Positions 1-9,200 are shown, counted from the stretch's first letter. The stretch is 16,202 nucleotides of DNA from Clostridia bacterium (GCA_900770145.1 CAAGJL010000098.1:1-16202), one strand, 5' to 3'. Notes: generated by a model from the sequence alone, not told the origin. Made by a program: numbers and translations.

Positions 1-381
1 AAACCGGAACATCTGCGTCTGATCACCCGCAAATTCATTGACGACAAGCTCCAATATTTCCGAACGCTCCGGGAAACACAGCAGGATCGTCCCGGCTTCT
101 TTCTGCCGGAAAACATGAATGTCCTCGGCTACTCTCCCGAAGTCGTGGATTTTGCTCTTTTGCAGACCAATACCACCAAGAACGGCGCCCGCGAGATCCG
201 CGATATTGTCGAACGTATGCTCAATCAGGCATATGATCTTGCACTGGTTCGTGATCCCAGCGGGAAAAATATGACCGGCTATCTCAATGTCGCCCCCGTT
301 ATGGAGAATGAAATTCCCCGTGAAGCCGTTGTCCTGCAGCATGAGATACCCGCGAACTGCACTCGCATTATATCGGATTGA
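1..381 (+). CDS. Partial Clp/HSP100-type AAA+ ATPase, C-terminal end
   Basis: The reading frame is open from base 1 and stops at TGA 379-381, so only the last 126 residues are present. The segment begins with a charged helix (RLITRKFIDDKLQ). It then has a GYSPEVVDF stretch followed by NGAREIRDIVERMLNQAYD, which resembles the 'GARPLRR-I-plA' signature closing the D2-small domain of ClpA/ClpB/ClpX-like unfoldases. In that family the domain packs against the neighbouring subunit in the hexameric ring. The Walker motifs would lie upstream, off the contig. After the match there is a 35-40 residue tail that I do not recognise. The stop is followed at once by a Shine-Dalgarno site and a 96-codon gene, so the two are probably co-transcribed. 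The family call rests on this short motif; it could be another AAA+ protein. Confidence 0.55.
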   Translation, partial: KPEHLRLITRKFIDDKLQYFRTLRETQQDRPGFFLPENMNVLGYSPEVVDFALLQTNTTKNGAREIRDIVERMLNQAYDLALVRDPSGKNMTGYLNVAPVMENEIPREAVVLQHEIPANCTRIISD

Positions 382-391
382 GGAGGTATTT

Positions 392-682
392 ATGGTAAAA
401 ATCATTGAACGCATCACGTATCGTGATGATGACACGCTGGAAAATACCGACAGGAAAATTGAGATTCCGGGCAGAGTTGTCGGCAGCCAAATGGTTGCCG
501 GTGTCCTGAATATCATGGGATGGCATCTGGTCATGATTGACCGCGAGCATCTCACCAGCGTTCAAATTGATGGAGAAAACGAAAATGACCTGCTGGAACT
601 AAAGAGGCTGCTGAAAAAAACAACCATGAAAATTTCCATTCAGGTCAAGTTGAATCTGCCGGATTCCTGCATTGCAGAATGA
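392..682 (+). CDS. Hypothetical 96-residue protein downstream of Clp-like gene
   Basis: ATG 392 is preceded by a textbook AGGAGG (381-386) that overlaps the last base of the upstream TGA, which fixes this start over the more upstream in-frame ATG at 287. The product (MVKIIERITYRDDD...) is soluble, with no signal peptide or membrane segment. It is rich in charged residues and looks like alternating beta strands with one helix (LLELKRLLKK). Its size and short strands suggest a compact alpha/beta protein. I do not recognise a family. The 10-bp spacing after the Clp-like gene makes it a likely operon partner, perhaps an adaptor or substrate protein, but that is only inferred from position. A strong hairpin begins 17 bp after its stop codon. 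Confidence 0.7.
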   Translation: MVKIIERITYRDDDTLENTDRKIEIPGRVVGSQMVAGVLNIMGWHLVMIDREHLTSVQIDGENENDLLELKRLLKKTTMKISIQVKLNLPDSCIAE

Positions 683-698
683 AGATTGATTCTCATTT

Positions 699-738
699 GT
701 TCTGCGGACGGGATGATATGCGCTTCCGTCTGCGGAAC
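699..738 (+). terminator. 13-bp hairpin after the hypothetical gene, possible terminator
   Basis: Bases 699-711 can pair with 726-738 along 13 consecutive positions (two of them G-U) around a 14-nt loop. The stem is GC-rich in its middle and lies 17 bp after the stop of the 96-codon gene. The nearest T-run is GTTTTTAT at about 752-758, roughly 14 bp beyond the stem, so this is not a canonical intrinsic terminator. It may act as a 3'-end stabiliser or Rho-assisted end for the Clp-like operon. Confidence 0.4.
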
Positions 739-1169
739 TATTTGGAAAAAAGTTTTTATCATACCCATCATGCCGTTTGCAAAAACAATTATAGGATATA
801 TATTTACGGACAAAAGAATATTGTTATGAAACAGGCAGAACCTTGCAGAAAGACGGTACTTCTATGATTACGCGCTTACCTTGTCACTAAAATTTCGACA
901 CCTAATCAGAAACGTTGTCGAGCGTTTGCCGCTGTGAAAGGTCGATCATTGCTTTGTGAGGATGATGTTTCCGAATTTGCAGAAAAATATCAAACCAGTG
1001 AGTTCGTCATCAAACATCAGTTGGAAAATCATCATCTTGCCGTCGTTGCCTGATTTCCCAGACATGTACTTACAGTTTTTTACTTCTTGGTTTTTCAGTA
1101 GACAGGTGCTTAATCTACGATAAATCGACAAAAAATCAGTAATTTGTAAGAAATTTTTAGAAAATGGGG
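739..1169. other. Gene-free, AT-rich spacer
   Basis: I see no supportable gene here. Codons 868-1050 are open in the frame continuing from the small ORF at 679, but there is no ATG and no ribosome site, and a TGA at 865-867 separates them. The last ~110 bases before the promoter are very AT-rich (poly-T and poly-A runs at about 1075-1165), as is usual upstream of a strong promoter. No tRNA, IS end or CRISPR repeat was seen. Confidence 0.5.
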
Positions 1170-1198
1170 TTGACAATAGCGATATTTTATGGTATAGT
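1170..1198 (+). promoter_or_regulatory. Sigma-70-type promoter for the giant-gene operon leader
   Basis: A perfect -35 box TTGACA (1170-1175) is separated by exactly 17 bp from a -10 box TATAGT (1193-1198), one mismatch from TATAAT. An AT-rich tract lies immediately upstream. Transcription would start at about 1204-1207. It is the only strong promoter seen in the gene-free region and points towards the three giant genes. Confidence 0.8.
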
Positions 1199-1204
1199 GT
1201 TTAG

Positions 1205-1432
1205 CAGCAGCAAGAAACCGGATCACGCTAAATAAACCATCTGGAGAACGACCAGTGAAAAGCGATAGCGTAACATCTATGGACAACGGTTTGTCAAAAT
1301 CTTCTTATTCCGGTTTTCCGGTTGCTCCGCCTTATCCCGATCATCTTCTTACTTTCATTCCTTGGGTATTGAAGAAACCACTGCTCTGTTTTTACTAAGG
1401 TCTCACGCGAAAGCGCCGGGACCTTAATTTTT
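1205..1432 (+). ncRNA. Structured leader or small RNA, about 225 nt, unknown family
   Basis: The segment between the promoter and the terminator-like hairpin contains no ORF of note but has nested complementarities. AAACCG 1215-1220 pairs with CGGTTT 1287-1292. Inside that, ACGCTA 1225-1230 pairs with TAGCGT 1266-1271. Inside that again, CTGG 1241-1244 pairs with CCAG 1252-1255. An alternative 5-bp hairpin (GACAA 1282-1286 with TTGTC 1291-1295, loop CGGT) would break the outer helix. CCAT 1237-1240 could also reach ATGG 1279-1282 as a pseudoknot. Near the 3' side, AGCAG 1203-1207 could close with CTGCT 1381-1385. It could be an attenuating leader (riboswitch-like) for the operon or an independent small RNA. 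I compared it from memory with 6S, SRP, tmRNA, RNase P, c-di-GMP and other common riboswitches and found no match. Confidence 0.45.
1397..1431 (+). terminator. Intrinsic terminator-like hairpin in the operon leader
   Basis: AAGGTCTC (1397-1404) pairs with GGGACCTT (1418-1425) over 8 bp including one T-G pair. A small internal loop follows, then CGC (1406-1408) pairs with GCG (1413-1415) around a GAAA tetraloop of the GNRA type. TTAATTTTTC follows directly. This has the form of a Rho-independent terminator. It lies about 75 bp before the ATG of the first giant gene and downstream of the promoter, so transcripts must read through it or a second promoter must exist. Confidence 0.7.
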
Positions 1433-1460
1433 CTGTGTTTAGAAATCTGAATACAGCTTG

Positions 1461-1481
1461 GTTTGTGTAGTTACCGCAAAC
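1461..1481 (+). promoter_or_regulatory. Small hairpin just upstream of the ribosome site of gene A
   Basis: GTTTGTG (1461-1467) pairs with CGCAAAC (1475-1481), 7 bp with one G-U and a 7-nt loop. It ends 9 bases before the AGGAGAGG ribosome site (1491-1498). It could position or protect the translation start. No repressor site was recognised. Confidence 0.35.
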
Positions 1482-1505
1482 AATTGCAAGAGGAGAGGGA
1501 TAAAA

Positions 1506-4500
1506 ATGAATCAATGGCGAAACAGGAGTTTAGGTGCGTTCATCGCGGTGTCGTTGTTTTTAGCTTTCACCTTGGAAGCGCAGGAAACCAATGCGGAAAA
1601 AGCGGTATTTTTCTTGGCGGAAGAACAGGAAGCCGGGGGAAACTGGAACCGCGAAAAGCGGAAACAGACTGTGGATACGCTGGAATCTTTCCTGGCTTTG
1701 CAACGTGTGCGCGGCGGCGAGGCGGCTTTGAACAATGCATTGAAATACTTCTCTGCCCTTGAAGAAGATACCAATGAAAACCTCTCCAGTAAACTTCTGA
1801 TTCTCTCGAACAGTACGGCGAACGTCACCGAGTTGGCAACGAAACTGATTTCCCGCCAGAAACAGGATGGGGGCTGGGGACTTGTGGACAGCAAGCGTGG
1901 AGCAATTCCCGATACGATTCTGGCAATCAATGCACTGATTGCCTCCCAAAAGTCTTCCGCTTCTGCATTGAACAGTGCCGGAGATTTTTTGCTCCGTAGC
2001 CAACAAGCCAGTGGGGCATGGATTTTCAGCGATGAACTCTCGCTTTCAGATACGATTCATACAGCACAGGTCTTGATTGTGTTGCAGAATCTCCGCGAAA
2101 GCGGACATCTTGCCGGAAGCGGACTTGAACAAGCGATGAGTAAAGCTCAAAAGTTCCTGGAAGACAAGGCGTCCGGCAACGGCTCCTATGGCACACTTCT
2201 TGATACGGCATGGACTTACCTCGCATTCTCCCGACTGAAACAACCCTCCGAACTCCAACAAACGCTCTCTTATATCAACGGCCAGCAGCAGGCCAACGGT
2301 TCCTGGAACAATCTGATTTACGATACGGCAATCTGCCTCCAAGCTCTCTCTGCGATTCAAGCTCCTCAAACAGATCTTGCGGATCTGGAAATCACCGAAC
2401 AAAATATTTCTTTCACACCTCAAGCTCCCTTGACCGGCAATCAGGTCACAATCACAGCTACAGTCAGTAATATCGGCAAGCTTGATGCAAAAGGCGTCAA
2501 GGTCGAATTTTTCAACGGTGATCCGCGTTTGGGCGGAACCTCCCTTTGCAATGCTCAGGCAATTGATGTTGTCGCCGGCGGAGTTGCTGTTGTAACCGGC
2601 AGTTTCGTTGCGACGGATCTGGTCGGCACTCAGCAGATTGTTGTCTTCATCGACCGGGACAATGCGATTCAGGAAAACAGCAAGGCGAACAATGTCGCGG
2701 CCAAACTTCTCTCAATCGGCGGTCAGCCGGATCTTCAGGTGACAACGAACGACATTACTTTATCCAATCCGAATCCGAAAGCCTTCGAGACGGTCGATCT
2801 GATCGTCACGATTCATAATATCGGGAATGAGACCGTAACGAATATTCCCATTCAGATTTTTGACAATAACAAAGAGTTAGCTTCCCTGACGCTTGAAGGC
2901 GTAAATGCCGGAAGCAGCAACAAGGCAATCATCACCACCGGGTTCACTGCGGAAACTCATGAGATCCGGGTGGTGGTAACGAAAGCGGCAAATGAGATTC
3001 ACGAAGCGAACAATACGGCAAGCCGCAGTTTCATCATCGAATCCGAACCGGAAAAACCGGCCGACATTGCAGTTGAATCCATCGTAACCAATCCGCTTAC
3101 ACCTCTTTCCACGGAACCTGCCGCAATCACGGTGAATCTTGTCAACCTCGGTGGAATTGACATCACCACGGCGTTTAATGTTGTCCTCTCGGTCGACGGC
3201 GCCGCAGTCGGAACGATTACGGTTCCGCAACTTCTCAAAGGACAGCGAGCGTCCTTGAGTTTTGAAAATCTGACGCTTGTCGCCGGAGAGCGGACCGTAA
3301 CTGCTGCTGCCGATGGCGCAAACGTCGTTACGGAAGATACCAACCGCACCAATAATACATTGACAAGGACGGTTACGGTCAAAGATAGCGCAACTCCAGC
3401 AGAGCTGGAACTGGTCAGCGTCACGGCGACACCGTCCACCGTGAATGTGGATGCTGCGGTGACATTCAAAGTGCAAGTCCGCAATAACGGCACGGCGGAA
3501 GCGTCCAATGTGGAAGTCAAGCTCTTCAATGGCACCACGGCTCTCGGCCATGGTATCATCATCCCGAAGCTGGTCGGAGGCCAGTCTGGAGAACTGCTTT
3601 TTGAATATGCTTTTGATGCGAACGGCAGTTATACGATCCGGGCAGTTGTTGATCCGAATAACAAGATTGCGGAACCGAATGAAAGCAATAATGAGAAATC
3701 TGCAACTGTGACGGTTGCCGGAGCTGCCGATCTTGAAATCACGGCGGGTAATATCCAGCTTTCGGCAGACCCGGTCGGTGCTTTCGAGCAGTTCACGATC
3801 ACTGCAGTTGTGAAAAATCTCGGTAACCAGGCTGCGGTCAACGTTCCGGTCAGATTCCTGGCTGACGGCAAGGAACTGGCGACTTTGAACCTGAGCGGAG
3901 TAAATGCAGGCGGCAGCAATCGCGCCATCCTGACTGCCAGTCTGCCGAAAGGCGCTTATAACATTACGGTTCAGGTTGATCCCGATAAAACTCTTTCCAA
4001 CGAGCATAATTATATCAACAATACGGCTTTCCGCACTCTGACCGTAAATGCTCCAGCGACTTCCGCGGCAGATATTGCGGTGGAGAAGCTGGAGATTTCT
4101 CCGGCACTTCCGATTCAGAATACCGAAACAGTCTTGAAAGCAAGCATCATCAATCAAGGCGGAACGGATATTGCTACTCCGTTCACGGTGGAATTCAAGG
4201 ACGGCGAAACAGTCCTGCATACGTTCACCATTCCGGCTTTGCTGGCCGGGCAGCGTTCCGAATTGAACCTGACTGCCAACCTGACAGCCGGAGATCACAC
4301 AATTACGGTTACGGCGGATGCTGGAAATGTAGTTGCGGAAGCGTCCGAAACGAATAATACCGCAACCAGACAGGTCAGCGTCAAGAGCGATGCGACTCCG
4401 GCCGATCTGAGCGTCGCCTCAATTACGATGGATAAGGCGACCGCCAATGTTCTGGACGATGTGGTCTTCACTGCCGCAATCTACAACGGCGGCACCACCA

Positions 4501-6215
4501 CGGCGGAAAACTTCTTCATCCGTATTCTGATCAATGGAGAAACATTTGGAGAAGATTACAAAGTTACGTCTCTTCCCGGCGGCAGCACATTCAATCTGCA
4601 GATCCCGTATCAGGTCGTCAAGGAGGGAGCGAACGTCATTCAGGTAATTGCCGATGCACAGAATCATGTCACGGAAAGCGATGAGACCAATAACGCCGGT
4701 ACGTTTGAGTTCAATTCTGCGACGGTAGCCCGTCCCGACCTGACGATTCCAAGCGAAGGCGGCTTGATGCTCTCCGGCACTCCGCAGCCCGGAGTCCCAT
4801 TCGATATACAGGTGAAAATTTCCAATATCGGCAACGAAGCGTCTGCGGCTTGCAAGTTGCTTGTCACGCAGGGCAATCCGCAAACGGCAGGGAACAGCAA
4901 ACTGGCGGAGGTGGAAATCCCGGCGATTGCCGTTGGAGCAAGCGCAACCGTCAAGGTTCGGCTGACATTCACGAAAAACGTGGAAAATCTCTTTTTCCAT
5001 GCCGATTCAGATAATACGGTCATCGAATCCAATGAGAACAACAATCTTATTCAGACCTCGCTGACGGTCACGGCTCTGCCGGATCTCTTTGTCAACGAAA
5101 ACAGCATCACGCTCTCCCATACCGATATTTCAAAAGGAAGTACAGTGGAGATAAAAGTCCTGGTCGCCAATCTTGGCAGCGTGGATTCAACTGCAACAAA
5201 GTTGGCGGTCTATCGCGGTGCTCTGGATGCCGCCGATAAACTGCTTCTCGGTACTCTTGATATTCCCGCCATTAAAGCCGGAGCATCCCATGAGTGCAGT
5301 GTGCTGTGGAATCCAGCTCCGGGTGAACAGAAAATTTCCGTGGTCGTTGATCCGGAAAACATTGTGAACGAGGCCAGTGAAACCAACAACACTACCGTAA
5401 AGGATGCGGTAATTGAGGGCGCTCAGCCTTCCGTGATTAAACTGTTCACGGTTCCGGCCGACGGTTCCGCACGGCAGGAATCCTACACCTATGGAGCCTA
5501 TCAGGATGTGGAAATTGAACTGACGCATTTCTGGGGCGACAATTGCAAGCCGTACCTCTTTGTGCTGGATTCGGCAAACAGCGTGTATTCGGTCTCTCAA
5601 ATCAACGGGAAATATTACTGGAATACAGGCAATGCGGCTCCGGGCACCTACAAGATCAGGCTGATCATGCTTTCCAAGGAGACGACATTCCAGGATTTCA
5701 ACGGTGTGCTGACTGAAATAGGAATTCTGTTGGAAGAGAGTTTCATGAATTTCCAGGTAACAGCTTCTCAGAATATACAAGTGACGAAAGTTTCCACTGC
5801 ACCGGCCTATACTTTCAGTGGAAAAACGGAGAAACTGAATATTTCCTGCGAACTTCTGAATTATTCCAATACAGAGAAGAATCTGACGGCAACCCGACGA
5901 TTGAAAGGACCGGACGGGACTGTCCTGCAAACAGAGGACTTCACTTTCTCAATCAAGAGTACGGACCTGAAAAAAGAGGTGGCACTTGGCAGTATTGAAC
6001 ACACGTTCACTCCGGCAGGAACTTATACCGTTGAGGTGGAAATTTTCGACGGTAATCAAAGCCTTGCCAAAAGGAGCATTGACTTCCCAGTTCTGGAGAA
6101 TGTCAATATCACAGTCAAACGCCGGGTTGAGCCTCCCTCGATCACTCCGGAAGGCAATACGCGGGTCAAGGTCATAATTGACCTTGAAGGCACGGAACAA
6201 ATTCAAGGCAATTAA
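1506..6215 (+). CDS. Giant secreted protein: alpha/alpha-toroid domain plus nine CARDB repeats
   Basis: ATG 1506 is chosen because AGGAGAGG (1491-1498) precedes it at 7 bp and it begins a signal peptide (MNQWRNRSLGAFIAVSLFLA, cut likely after LEA). The in-frame TTG at 1458 has neither. The 1569-residue product has three parts. Residues ~25-290 form helical repeats with QW-like motifs (GGNW around W47, DGGWG around W124, SGAW at W172, NGSYG, NGSW at W267), typical of the prenyltransferase/squalene-cyclase toroid. I see no DxDD cyclase acid, so it is probably a binding fold. Residues ~293-1305 are nine CARDB beta-sandwich repeats starting near 293, 409, 520, 633, 742, 856, 967, 1078 and 1193, nearly all ending in an E...NN signature (for example EASETNN). 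Residues ~1310-1569 are a further beta-rich region with no recognised family. No membrane anchor or LPXTG sorting signal is visible. Gene B starts 20 bp downstream. Confidence 0.9.
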   Translation: MNQWRNRSLGAFIAVSLFLAFTLEAQETNAEKAVFFLAEEQEAGGNWNREKRKQTVDTLESFLALQRVRGGEAALNNALKYFSALEEDTNENLSSKLLILSNSTANVTELATKLISRQKQDGGWGLVDSKRGAIPDTILAINALIASQKSSASALNSAGDFLLRSQQASGAWIFSDELSLSDTIHTAQVLIVLQNLRESGHLAGSGLEQAMSKAQKFLEDKASGNGSYGTLLDTAWTYLAFSRLKQPSELQQTLSYINGQQQANGSWNNLIYDTAICLQALSAIQAPQTDLADLEITEQNISFTPQAPLTGNQVTITATVSNIGKLDAKGVKVEFFNGDPRLGGTSLCNAQAIDVVAGGVAVVTGSFVATDLVGTQQIVVFIDRDNAIQENSKANNVAAKLLSIGGQPDLQVTTNDITLSNPNPKAFETVDLIVTIHNIGNETVTNIPIQIFDNNKELASLTLEGVNAGSSNKAIITTGFTAETHEIRVVVTKAANEIHEANNTASRSFIIESEPEKPADIAVESIVTNPLTPLSTEPAAITVNLVNLGGIDITTAFNVVLSVDGAAVGTITVPQLLKGQRASLSFENLTLVAGERTVTAAADGANVVTEDTNRTNNTLTRTVTVKDSATPAELELVSVTATPSTVNVDAAVTFKVQVRNNGTAEASNVEVKLFNGTTALGHGIIIPKLVGGQSGELLFEYAFDANGSYTIRAVVDPNNKIAEPNESNNEKSATVTVAGAADLEITAGNIQLSADPVGAFEQFTITAVVKNLGNQAAVNVPVRFLADGKELATLNLSGVNAGGSNRAILTASLPKGAYNITVQVDPDKTLSNEHNYINNTAFRTLTVNAPATSAADIAVEKLEISPALPIQNTETVLKASIINQGGTDIATPFTVEFKDGETVLHTFTIPALLAGQRSELNLTANLTAGDHTITVTADAGNVVAEASETNNTATRQVSVKSDATPADLSVASITMDKATANVLDDVVFTAAIYNGGTTTAENFFIRILINGETFGEDYKVTSLPGGSTFNLQIPYQVVKEGANVIQVIADAQNHVTESDETNNAGTFEFNSATVARPDLTIPSEGGLMLSGTPQPGVPFDIQVKISNIGNEASAACKLLVTQGNPQTAGNSKLAEVEIPAIAVGASATVKVRLTFTKNVENLFFHADSDNTVIESNENNNLIQTSLTVTALPDLFVNENSITLSHTDISKGSTVEIKVLVANLGSVDSTATKLAVYRGALDAADKLLLGTLDIPAIKAGASHECSVLWNPAPGEQKISVVVDPENIVNEASETNNTTVKDAVIEGAQPSVIKLFTVPADGSARQESYTYGAYQDVEIELTHFWGDNCKPYLFVLDSANSVYSVSQINGKYYWNTGNAAPGTYKIRLIMLSKETTFQDFNGVLTEIGILLEESFMNFQVTASQNIQVTKVSTAPAYTFSGKTEKLNISCELLNYSNTEKNLTATRRLKGPDGTVLQTEDFTFSIKSTDLKKEVALGSIEHTFTPAGTYTVEVEIFDGNQSLAKRSIDFPVLENVNITVKRRVEPPSITPEGNTRVKVIIDLEGTEQIQGN
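2730..4736 (+). repeat. Duplicated three-domain CARDB block inside gene A
   Basis: CARDB repeats 2-3-4 (from 2730, 3063, 3402) match repeats 5-6-7 (from 3729, 4071, 4404) one-to-one, offset by 999, 1008 and 1002 bp, all in frame. Repeats 2 and 5 share ELASL/ELATL and a GVNAG.SN motif. Repeats 3 and 6 share ADIAVE, LL.GQR, and an end leading into D.ATPA. Neighbouring repeats resemble each other less than these partners do. This indicates a duplication of a ~334-residue triplet after the single CARDB unit had already multiplied and diverged. Confidence 0.8.
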
Positions 6216-6235
6216 CATAAGAGGAGTGACAGATC

Positions 6236-9200
6236 ATGAAAAAGCTCATAAATAAGCGTAATTTCACAGCAGCAATCTGCGCTCTTCTGTTTGTGACTGG
6301 AGTAGCCTCGGAAAACAGCTTGCCAACCGCTAATACGACAAATCAGTTGCCACAACAGCTTCAACTGAACAAGGCCTCGGGAGAAAAATACAATATTGCT
6401 CTTCCGAAGATGAAACGGAACCCGGTAATGTTACGTTCCTTATCAGCTCCGGTGGCTGCTTCGACCTTGGCAACGACAGCAGACAATCCAACTTATACCG
6501 GTAACTCCTGGACTTACTGGGCAGAAAACAACCGGATGAGATTGCTTTTTGAAATACGGCGCAGTGGTTATGATTTGGGCTGGGTTTTCAAGCATGACGG
6601 TTATGAGGCCAATACCTCTTACTGGGAAAACTATGCCGTATGGTTCGACGGTTCGATTCATTACGGAGAGCACCTCGGAGAAGACAGTGTCGTAAAGAAA
6701 TTCGGTGGAGAAAAGAACGACCCGGATAATACTTGCATTGTCCGGATGAATCAGAAAGTGGAGGTTGAACGCAAAATCCAGATTGCCCCGGAAAATGGAA
6801 CTTATTTCAAGATCTGTTACAAGTTGACCAATATCACGGATCAACCATTGGAAGATGTCCGCTTTTTTGAAGTCGTTGACTTTGACATTCCCACTGGAGA
6901 TCCCGGAAATGACATCGGCTGGTACGATCCCCGGACGGATTTTGTCTGGGTAAAAGACGAATATTGGTTCCAAAACGGTTTTACGGGAAACAAAAAATCT
7001 GATCATCACAGTGTAAATAATTACTCCTATGTGATTTGGGAAGATGCCAATGATGGTACTCTCAATGATAATAATGAGTCCAATTATAATGATCCCGGAA
7101 TCGGATTGCAGTGGAATGTCGGAACTCTTCAGCCGGGACAGAGCTGGGATATTGATATCACGTTCTGGTTCGGACAGCCCAATGACTTGTTCGCGGTGAT
7201 CGGTCCCGACCGCACCATCCATGCCGGACAGCAGATTCAATTTGATGCATCAGAATCCAACGCTTCGGAAAGCACAATCGTTTCCTACGAATGGGATATG
7301 GACGGTGATGGCAAGTTCGACGATGCTACCGGAGTGAATCCGGTTTACACATACGAAACACCGGGAATCTACAATGCCGTTTTGCGTGTTACCGATGACA
7401 AAGATTCCCAAGCATATGATACATGCAAAATCACGGTTTTGCCTGCTATGTTCCAGTCTGTTAAAGTACGTAGTTTTTCCTCTTTGACAGGGTTGGCACT
7501 CGATCCTGCAAGTATTCTCGGCAGTCCCTTTACGCTTATCCAGGAAAATGGCGAGAACAAAATTGAGTGGAACATCGGTTCCATGAATGTCGGGGATAAA
7601 AAGACTCTGAGTTTTGTTGTGGAAGTCCTTGATCCCGTTCTTGGGGAACGCCGGATGGTGGAACGCGATAATATTACCAATTATCTGGACAATACCGCCA
7701 ATGCCAAAGACACGACCTCAACTCCGGTTGATCCGACGCCTGTTGAATTGAGCCTGGGACCTGCATTCGTCGATGTGATTTCCGGATTCGGAATTTCTGT
7801 AAAAGCGGATAAGGACGAGTATGTTTCTCCGGAAACGGCAACGGTAACGACGAGCGTTTCCCTGCCGGAATATACGGGCGAAAAAGCCGTAACGACACAG
7901 GATGAATTCAATACTTGCGGTCTGGTGAATCTGGATTCCGCAACGAATCCCGGCTCCGTCATGCTTGTGAAAAACAACGAGGGAAACTACGGTCAGCAGG
8001 GGCAGCTCTCGTTCATTGTGGAAGCTCCAAGCAGCGCCAAGTGGCAGAAGGTTTATTGGGATGCACAGAAGTTCAGCGATCTGGATATTTCGGTGAAAAC
8101 GCGCAGTGCGGCAACCCGTTCGGCATTGTCCAGTCAGCAGTTCTCTGAAGCTCTTACAACTTCCGGTTCGGTCATTACCTCGGAGAAATCCCTCTTTCTG
8201 GAAGTTCAGGTTACGCTGAAGACATTCGATCCGGCCAAGACTCCGGTTCTGAATGACCTGCGGGTGACTTATACAACCGAAGATTTCAGGGTAAACGTCA
8301 AGATTCTGGATCAGAGCGGCAAACAGGTTTCACAGCTTGCAACCTATCCGATTACGGATTCGGATTACGGAAAAACACTTTCTTATACCAATGCCTGGGC
8401 CACGAATCAGGCAACCTCGGGCGACTACAAAGCCTATGCGGAAATTGTGAATTTCCGTAAGAACAATGAAATTGTCCAGAGTGCGCAGGATCCCTTCAAG
8501 ATTCTGGAACAGAGCGCGGCGACGATTGTCAAAAGCTCCATCGCCACCGACAAAATGGAATACACGGCGGATGAAGCGGTCACAATCACTTCTAATGTAA
8601 TGAATGAATCGACAAATGACTCCATAAAGAGCCTGACAGTGGATGTTGCGGTAACTGCGCCGGATGGTACGACCTCCGTTAAAACCTACAATTACAGTAT
8701 TGCTGAAATCGTAAAAGGAGCACACAACAGCCGGGCGCTGGCGTTGACCGTGACGCGCGATATGGTAGCCGGACAGTACACCGTCACCCAAAGTGTCAAG
8801 ATGAACGGTACAGAGGTTTCGACGGCAACGGCAACCTTCACGGTTGTGGACAGTGTGGTTCAGGGCAAAGGCATAACCGGAACGGTCATGCCGAATCCGC
8901 TGAGTGTGAAGCGCCGTATCGGCGATCTGAACCTTCTGGCAACGGCATTGAATACGGGCAACGTGGATCTTTCGAATGTGACATTCCGGGTGCGGATTTA
9001 CGACTCTGCCGCGCAGAATGTGATCAAGGAATTCAGCGAGGTCGGCCAGCTGCCGAAGACCGGCGCAGGTTACAGCAAGGATCATCCGTATGGAGCCAAG
9101 GTCGAACTGATGCCGGGAGTCTATCCGGTAACGCTGACGGCGGAGTTTACTTATAATGGTGAACAACAGGTGATTCCGCTGGATACCAGAGGTTTCGTGG

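Noticed and set aside
287..391. Upstream ATG for the 96-codon gene
   Set aside because: It would overlap the Clp-like coding end by 95 bp, whereas ATG 392 has AGGAGG at optimal spacing.
946..1176. 76-codon minus-strand ORF in the gene-free region
   Set aside because: It would start across the -35 box of the strong promoter, has no ribosome site and shows no recognisable motif.
1205..1432. Leader as a c-di-GMP (GEMM) riboswitch or 6S RNA
   Set aside because: Some resemblance (CACGC...AAACC and end pairing) was seen, but the conserved core bases of GEMM and the large central bubble with long closing stem of 6S could not be found.
1458..1505. TTG-initiated 16-residue N-terminal extension of gene A
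   Set aside because: It precedes a proper signal peptide, overlaps the ribosome site for ATG 1506 and has no ribosome site of its own.
2877..4298. 473-codon minus-strand open frame antisense to the CARDB repeats
   Set aside because: Mirrors the repeat codon pattern of gene A; no start signals or recognisable domain.
2730..5430. CARDB repeats as a CRISPR array or transposon repeats
   Set aside because: Period of ~333 bp, in-frame, diverged at DNA level and explained by protein domains.
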